Assembly (NCBI GenBank): GCA_045617505.1
Contig: JAZLIS010000059.1
Location: 1 to 42,140, forward strand
Length of the DNA: 42,140 nucleotides
Origin: Cacconaster sp045617505
GTDB lineage: Bacteria > Bacteroidota > Bacteroidia > Bacteroidales > UBA932
Reading direction: 5' to 3'
How positions within the stretch are numbered: the first letter of the stretch is position 1; each line of letters begins with the position of its first letter. The notes beneath the pieces are model-generated. The model was not told the DNA's origin. It did no database searches and saw nothing but the letters and a program-made list of their open reading frames with translations. Both the position numbers and the translations under genes were made by a program. Shown here piece by piece: positions 41,961 through 42,140 of the stretch.

Positions 41961-42140
41961 CCGTTTCGGAAGAACCTGACGGTTCTGAAACGGAAAATTC
42001 AGTTCATTGACTTAATGAGAGAGATAACGAGGTAAAAAAACTGTAAGCAAAAGATAGTTTGTTAAAAAGATGAAGAGTTTTTCTGAATCTGATAGCGGAC
42101 TACAATTTCAAAAAGCATAGTTGGATGCAGAGATGCGTCC
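41961..42140 (+). other. Structured leader, probably upstream of 16S rRNA (gene outside window)
   Basis: Right after the promoter, CCGTTTC and GAAACGG pair around an inner AGAACC/GGTTCT stem (41961-41993, 3-nt bulge, loop TGAC). Then GTTCATTGACTTAATGAG and GATAACGAGGTAAAAAA follow, resembling the TTCTTTGACAT-type leaders before Bacteroidota rRNA genes. No open frame is present. The window ends before any rRNA body, so the call is by resemblance only. Confidence 0.45.

Noticed and set aside
42072..42081. GATGAAGAGTTT resembling the first bases of 16S rRNA
   Set aside because: The following bases (TTCTGAATCTGATAGC) do not match the conserved GATCCTGGCTCAG that must come next.

Overview
The window is about 42 kb of a Bacteroidales-type (Bacteroidota) chromosome of moderate GC. 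The evidence is a SusC/RagA-type receptor at the left edge, many short lipoprotein signals with Cys near residue 17, DUF4251, DUF4861 and DUF1080 genes, an SDR-type hexuronate pathway, and promoters of the Bacteroidota form TTTG-N19-TAnnTTTG instead of E. coli-type -35/-10 boxes. The family cannot be fixed from this sequence; a gut or rumen member such as Rikenellaceae or a relative is an inference.

Region 1 (1-16990) is a uronate-polysaccharide utilisation locus. The left edge holds the first 43 codons of a susC-like gene, preceded by a tyrosine recombinase on the same strand. A plus-strand operon (1131-12071) encodes a GH92 lipoprotein, a DUF1573 protein, a GH3 lipoprotein, mannonate dehydratase (uxuA), an SDR that probably reduces fructuronate, uronate isomerase (uxaC), a GH88 unsaturated glucuronyl hydrolase and a DUF4861 lipoprotein. 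It converges on kduD-kduI (minus strand). A divergent operon follows: KDG kinase, KDPG aldolase and a hexuronate MFS transporter. Saturated uronates (UxaC, SDR, UxuA) and unsaturated uronates (GH88, KduI, KduD) both feed 2-keto-3-deoxygluconate, which goes to pyruvate and glyceraldehyde 3-phosphate.

Region 2 (about 17010-19577) is an accessory island. It holds a strong hairpin, a Bro-N/DinD-like gene with operator-like dyads in its promoter, a solitary type I-C-like CRISPR repeat with no array or cas genes, a DUF1080 lipoprotein, and a second diverged copy of the first hairpin element.

Region 3 (19578-25701) is mostly core genes. On the minus strand are cmk, ispH, efp and a DUF4251 gene; on the plus strand are an NtrC-like regulator lacking a DNA-binding domain, der, and an omega-amidase-type nitrilase.

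Region 4 (25709-38665) is a tightly packed plus-strand series. It begins with an arylpyruvate/aryl-acid module: iorA, iorB, an aminotransferase, two paaK paralogues and a tandem-ACT protein. It continues, with no gap, into a probable cell-wall salvage module: a two-domain glycosyltransferase, a SpoIID/LytB protein, an AmpG-like permease and a DUF1343 (NamZ-like) N-acetylmuramidase. galE follows.

Region 5 (38675-42140) has an OPT peptide transporter with peptidase T. At the right edge, a strong promoter and structured leader look like the upstream region of an rRNA operon whose genes lie outside the window. I saw no tRNA, rRNA body, insertion sequence or complete CRISPR-Cas locus.
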